Below, piece after piece: positions 5,096 to 6,171 of a stretch of DNA of 6,171 nucleotides (within the stretch, counting starts at the first letter, position 1; every line of letters begins with the position of its first letter). The notes under the pieces were generated by a model, which was not told the DNA's origin, did no database searches, and saw nothing but the letters and a program-made list of their open reading frames with translations. This DNA comes from Candidatus Limimorpha equi. Its GTDB lineage: Bacteria; Bacteroidota; Bacteroidia; Bacteroidales; F082. Location: contig JAGHSL010000423.1 of assembly GCA_018065885.1 (NCBI GenBank), forward strand, positions 1 through 6,171, given 5' to 3'. The position numbers were made by a program, and so were the translations under genes.

Positions 5096-5139
5096 ATTCC
5101 CGCCTGCGCGGGAATGACGGCCTCGAAAAAAGGCCGTCA
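5096..5139. repeat. dRS3-like palindrome abutting a second hairpin
   Basis: ATTCCCGC-CTGC-GCGGGAAT (5096-5115) is a perfect 8-bp hairpin that fits ATTCCC-N8-GGGAAT, the 20-bp dRS3 repeat defined in Neisseria; similar palindromes occur in unrelated bacteria. Immediately after, TGACGGCCT (5115-5123) pairs over 9 bp with AGGCCGTCA (5131-5139) around CGAAAAA. Its G+C content contrasts with the A/T-rich tracts on both sides, which suggests insertion or a separate origin. It lies 63 bp upstream of the peptidase start and could also act as a transcript structure there. Confidence 0.7.
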
Positions 5140-5200
5140 AAGAGTCTAAAAGTCAAAATGTCAAATCGTCTAAAATTCAAACAATCAAATAATTCAAAAA
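5136..5200. repeat. Octamer-periodic tract running into the M16 peptidase start
   Basis: Seven contiguous 8-bp units are seen: GTCAAAGA, GTCTAAAA, GTCAAAAT, GTCAAATC, GTCTAAAA, TTCAAACA, ATCAAATA. After one extra base, TTCAAAAA (5193-5200) follows and the ATG begins at 5202. The units are the same kind as at 1935-2014. The tract forms the whole A-rich ribosome-entry region of the gene; no Shine-Dalgarno is present. Confidence 0.85.
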
Positions 5201-5201
5201 A

Positions 5202-6171
5202 ATGAAAAAGTTAGCATTACTTTTCCTTGCAGTGGCTGGTTTTGCCACGGCAAGCATCGCACAGCAGATGCCGCCATGTCCGTTGGACCCTAACGTCAGG
5301 ACTGGCCAATTGGAGAACGGATTGACTTATTACATCCGTCACAACGAGAAACCGGCACAACGCGCCAATTTCTACATTGCGCAGAAAGTCGGTTCAATTC
5401 TTGAAGAAGAAGAACAGCGCGGTCTGGCTCACTTCCTCGAGCACATGTGCTTCAACGGCACACAGCATTTCCCTGGCAAGGACCTGCTTAACTACATGGA
5501 ACACAACGGTGTGAAGTTCGGCGAAAACGTCAACGCATGGACCAGCATCGAGCAGACCGTCTACATGCTGACCAACGTCCCGACAACCAATCCCGGCTTG
5601 ATTGACTCCTGCCTTTTGGTGTTGCACGACTGGTCGAACTACGTTTCTCTTGAAGATGAAGAAATCGACAAGGAACGTGGCGTCATTCTGGAAGAAATGC
5701 GTCAAGGACAAAACGCCATGATGCGCATGTACGAAACCCTGCTTCCAGCCCTGTATCCAGATAGCCCTTACGGTGCCCGTCTGCCAATCGGTACCGAACA
5801 AGTGGTTGCCAATTTCGATTACGAGACCCTGCGCGCCTATTATAGAAAATGGTATCGCCCTGACTTGCAAGGCATCATCATCGTTGGTGACATCGATGTC
5901 GATCAAATCGAAAGCAGAGTGAAGACCATGTTTGGTGCCATTCCTGCTGCTGAAAATCCAGCAGAACGCACACGTTTCCAGGTCGCTGACAACGACGAAC
6001 CATTGGTTGCCATCGCTTCCGACAAGGAAGAAACCAGCTATCAGATCAGCGTGTATTACAAGCACGACATCACCCCGATGGAAGAAAGAGGTTCACTCGA
6101 TTATTGGATTTCGACCTACGTCAACGACATCATTTCAAGCATGTATAACAACCGCTTGGAAGAACTGACCC
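5202..6171 (+). CDS. M16 family zinc metallopeptidase, PqqL-like (3' end cut off by window edge)
   Basis: Reading from the ATG at 5202 the frame stays open to the right edge (323 codons plus one base). A signal peptide (MKKLALLFLAVAGFATASIA, probable cut before QQMP) predicts export to the periplasm. The inverted zinc motif HxxEH is HFLEH at 77-81 (H77 and H81 as ligands, E80 as catalytic base) within RGLAHFLEHMCFNGT. The third ligand is expected at E165 in ERGVILEEM (158-166). YRKWYRPDLQGIIIVGDID (215-233) is the typical end of the first M16 half, and the inactive second domain begins after it. Such Bacteroidota proteins usually have about 900-950 residues with four half-domains, so roughly a third is visible. 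M16 enzymes enclose and cut peptides; the substrate here is unknown. An octamer tract and a dRS3-like hairpin lie directly upstream. A minus-strand open frame at 5394-6065 is its shadow. Confidence 0.93.
   Translation, partial: MKKLALLFLAVAGFATASIAQQMPPCPLDPNVRTGQLENGLTYYIRHNEKPAQRANFYIAQKVGSILEEEEQRGLAHFLEHMCFNGTQHFPGKDLLNYMEHNGVKFGENVNAWTSIEQTVYMLTNVPTTNPGLIDSCLLVLHDWSNYVSLEDEEIDKERGVILEEMRQGQNAMMRMYETLLPALYPDSPYGARLPIGTEQVVANFDYETLRAYYRKWYRPDLQGIIIVGDIDVDQIESRVKTMFGAIPAAENPAERTRFQVADNDEPLVAIASDKEETSYQISVYYKHDITPMEERGSLDYWISTYVNDIISSMYNNRLEELT

Noticed and set aside
5394..6065. Minus-strand open frame of 223 codons
   Set aside because: It is the shadow of the M16 peptidase gene, which has intact catalytic motifs on the plus strand.

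Overview
The window comes from a member of the Bacteroidota (Bacteroidetes), most likely the Bacteroidales. The evidence is the protein set (a DUF3078 outer-membrane protein, a tandem TonB C-terminal-domain secreted protein, a PqqL-like M16 peptidase). Shine-Dalgarno sites are absent before the starts, A/T-rich leaders are common, and two sites fit the Bacteroidota promoter consensus (TTTG, then TAnnTTTG). It looks chromosomal, with moderate G+C in the genes and A/T-rich, repeat-filled spacers. No rRNA, tRNA, CRISPR array or transposase gene was seen.

Layout: (1) 1-377, minus strand: an Hsp20 small heat-shock chaperone, cut by the left edge, with a promoter at 521-550 and two copies of a TGACA-N3-TGACA motif just upstream of it. 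(2) 928-1716, plus: a secreted protein with two TonB C-terminal domains. (3) 2060-3001, plus: a DUF3078 outer-membrane beta-barrel protein. (4) 3089-3592, plus: a YfcE/MJ0936-type metallophosphoesterase. (5) 3593-4219: a gene-free stretch holding a 222-bp MITE-like element with 20-bp terminal inverted repeats and an 8-bp direct duplication, then a second inverted-repeat element built on CTTCGACAAGCTCAG. (6) 4220-4846, plus: rsmG (gidB), the 16S rRNA m7G methyltransferase. (7) 5202 to the right edge, plus: the first 323 codons of a periplasmic M16 zinc peptidase.

The genes are not an obvious single pathway. Three (TonB-domain protein, DUF3078 protein, M16 peptidase) are exported envelope proteins; Hsp20, RsmG and the phosphoesterase are cytoplasmic housekeeping or stress functions. 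The DUF3078 and phosphoesterase genes are 87 bp apart on the same strand and could share a transcript; the others are separated by about 340 bp or more.

The most unusual part is the spacers. Heptamer tracts (GTTAGGA, GTTGAAA, GTTWTCA) begin just after two stop codons. Octamer-periodic tracts (units such as TGTCAAAT, GTCTAAAA or CATGACCT) run up to, or close to, three start codons. The two long spacers 1717-2059 and 4847-5201 repeat the same order: stop codon, heptamer tract, octamer tract, ATG of an exported protein. With the MITE-like element, the dRS3-like double hairpin and the duplicated TGACA motif, these are the main leads. No new defence or metabolic system is evident among the genes.
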